From an uncultured Collinsella sp. (GTDB lineage Bacteria > Actinomycetota > Coriobacteriia > Coriobacteriales > Coriobacteriaceae), in the NCBI GenBank assembly GCA_900756725.1, contig CAAELJ010000062.1, forward strand, positions 1-6,381: a DNA stretch of 6,381 nt, written 5' to 3'. The notes below the pieces were generated by a model that was given only the letters and a program-made list of their open reading frames with translations, had not been told where the DNA came from and made no database searches. The position numbers and the translations under genes are program-made. Shown here in pieces: positions 5,556-6,381 of the stretch; within the stretch, counting starts at the first letter, position 1, and each line of letters opens with the position of its first letter.

Positions 5556-6381
5556 ATGTCTTTTGCCATCATAACCGACTCCACGTCGGACATCTCCCCC
5601 GCCCGCGCCCAAGAGCTCGGCATTTACGTGATTCCGCTGCATGTGATTATCGAGGGCGAGGATCTGCTCGACCAGGTGCAGATTACCGCCGGGGAGTACG
5701 TCGCGCGCATGGCCGGCTCCGAGCAGCTGCCGCACACCTCGCAGCCGAGCGCTGGCGAGTTCAAGGCGCTCTTTGACCGCGTGCTCGCCGACGGCCATGA
5801 TAGTGCCATCTTTATCTCGCTGTGCAGCGAGTGGTCTGCCTGCTACGCCAACGCCAGCCTGACGGCCGAAACGCACGAGCTCGACGTGCGCTGCATCGAC
5901 TCGCGCACCGGCTCGGCTGCCGAGGGCCTGCTGGTGGAGTACGCGCTGGCCATGCGCGAGGACGGCCGCAGCCTGGACGAGACCGAGGCGCAGATCCGAG
6001 CGACGCTGCCCGACGCCCACCTGCTGCTGATTCCCCGCACGCTCGAGAACCTCGTTAAGAACGGCCGCGCGCCCAAACTCGCCGGCCAGCTCACGCAGAT
6101 GCTCAACATTCGCCTGGCCGTTTCGCCGGAGTGGAAATCGGGCGAGATCAAGGCCATCAAAAAGGGCCGCGGCGCCAAGCGCATCGTTGCCAACACCATG
6201 GCCGATTGCCTCGCATTTTTGACCGAGCATCCGGGCTCCAGCGTGCGTGTGCTCACGACCGGCGCCGCCGAGGAGCAGGAGCTCGTCAGCCATGTACTCG
6301 CAGGCCAAGATTACGTAGACGCCGGCACCGGCCCCATCGGCTGCACCATCGCCACCCACGTAGGCGTCGACGCCATCGCCA
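5556..6381 (+). CDS. DegV-family protein, FakB-type fatty-acid-binding subunit (3' end off window)
   Basis: DegV-family proteins bind a fatty acid in a deep pocket. Those of the FakB group present it to the kinase FakA for phosphorylation and entry into phospholipid synthesis. The 275 visible residues include the N-terminal ITDSTSDIS (5-14), the pocket motif T61-S-Q-P-S65, IDSRTGSAAEG in the second part, and LENLVKNGRAPK, the counterpart of the usual L.KGGRI. Near the end, IGCTIATHVG carries the conserved histidine (H268). Full-length members have about 280 residues, so only a few are missing. The loop usually reading SSGLSGTYQ is CSEWSACYA here, and the usual final H.GPGA is HVGVDA, so this is a divergent member. 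The ATG at 5556 has GAAAGGTG six bases upstream. Whether it works with FakA is unknown; no FakA-like gene is in the window. Confidence 0.9.
   Translation, partial: MSFAIITDSTSDISPARAQELGIYVIPLHVIIEGEDLLDQVQITAGEYVARMAGSEQLPHTSQPSAGEFKALFDRVLADGHDSAIFISLCSEWSACYANASLTAETHELDVRCIDSRTGSAAEGLLVEYALAMREDGRSLDETEAQIRATLPDAHLLLIPRTLENLVKNGRAPKLAGQLTQMLNIRLAVSPEWKSGEIKAIKKGRGAKRIVANTMADCLAFLTEHPGSSVRVLTTGAAEEQELVSHVLAGQDYVDAGTGPIGCTIATHVGVDAIA

Noticed and set aside
5493..6359. A 288-codon open frame on the minus strand
   Set aside because: It is antisense to the DegV-family gene and overlaps the promoter region; the plus-strand frame has the ribosome site and family motifs.
1..6381. A previously undescribed multi-gene system
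   Set aside because: Every coding region belongs to a recognised family (Pst transporter, M20 dipeptidase, HAD phosphatase, DegV), and no mobile, defence or CRISPR signature is present.

Overview
The window reads as chromosomal DNA from a GC-rich Gram-positive bacterium, most likely an actinobacterium of the class Coriobacteriia (Collinsella-like). That placement is an inference from the strong G/C bias at third codon positions, clear AAGGAGG-type ribosome binding sites, a Tat-exported phosphate-binding lipoprotein and the gene families present. No rRNA or other taxonomic marker is in the window. Gene density is high, and I see no tRNA, rRNA, CRISPR array, insertion sequence or integration site.

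Layout. Positions 1-2952, minus strand, hold the front part of a high-affinity phosphate uptake operon in the order pstS-pstC-pstA-pstB. pstB runs off the left edge after 55 codons. The genes are tightly coupled: 24 bases between pstS and pstC, an 8-base overlap of pstC and pstA, and a probable 4-base GTGA overlap of pstA and pstB. PstS captures phosphate outside the membrane, PstC and PstA form the channel, and PstB supplies ATP-driven power. Positions 2953-3148 are the pstS control region, with a candidate Pho box and a GC-rich leader that could form two alternative hairpins. Positions 3149-3224 hold a very strong inverted repeat followed by a T-run on the minus strand, which I read as the terminator of the next transcription unit.

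Positions 3246-5399, minus strand, are a probable two-gene unit: a HAD-superfamily phosphatase followed by an M20/PepV-type metallodipeptidase, with 54 bases between them. Both have intact catalytic motifs. Positions 5400-5555 are a divergent control region with nested TTGA/TCAA palindromes and a nearly symmetric -10 element. From 5556, plus strand, a DegV/FakB-family fatty-acid-binding protein runs off the right edge, probably only a few residues before its end.

No undescribed multi-gene system is visible here; the genes are ordinary housekeeping and transport functions. The observations worth a second look are in the non-coding DNA: the Pho-box-like repeats, the switchable leader hairpins, the long wobble-compensated hairpin, and the palindrome cluster upstream of the DegV gene.
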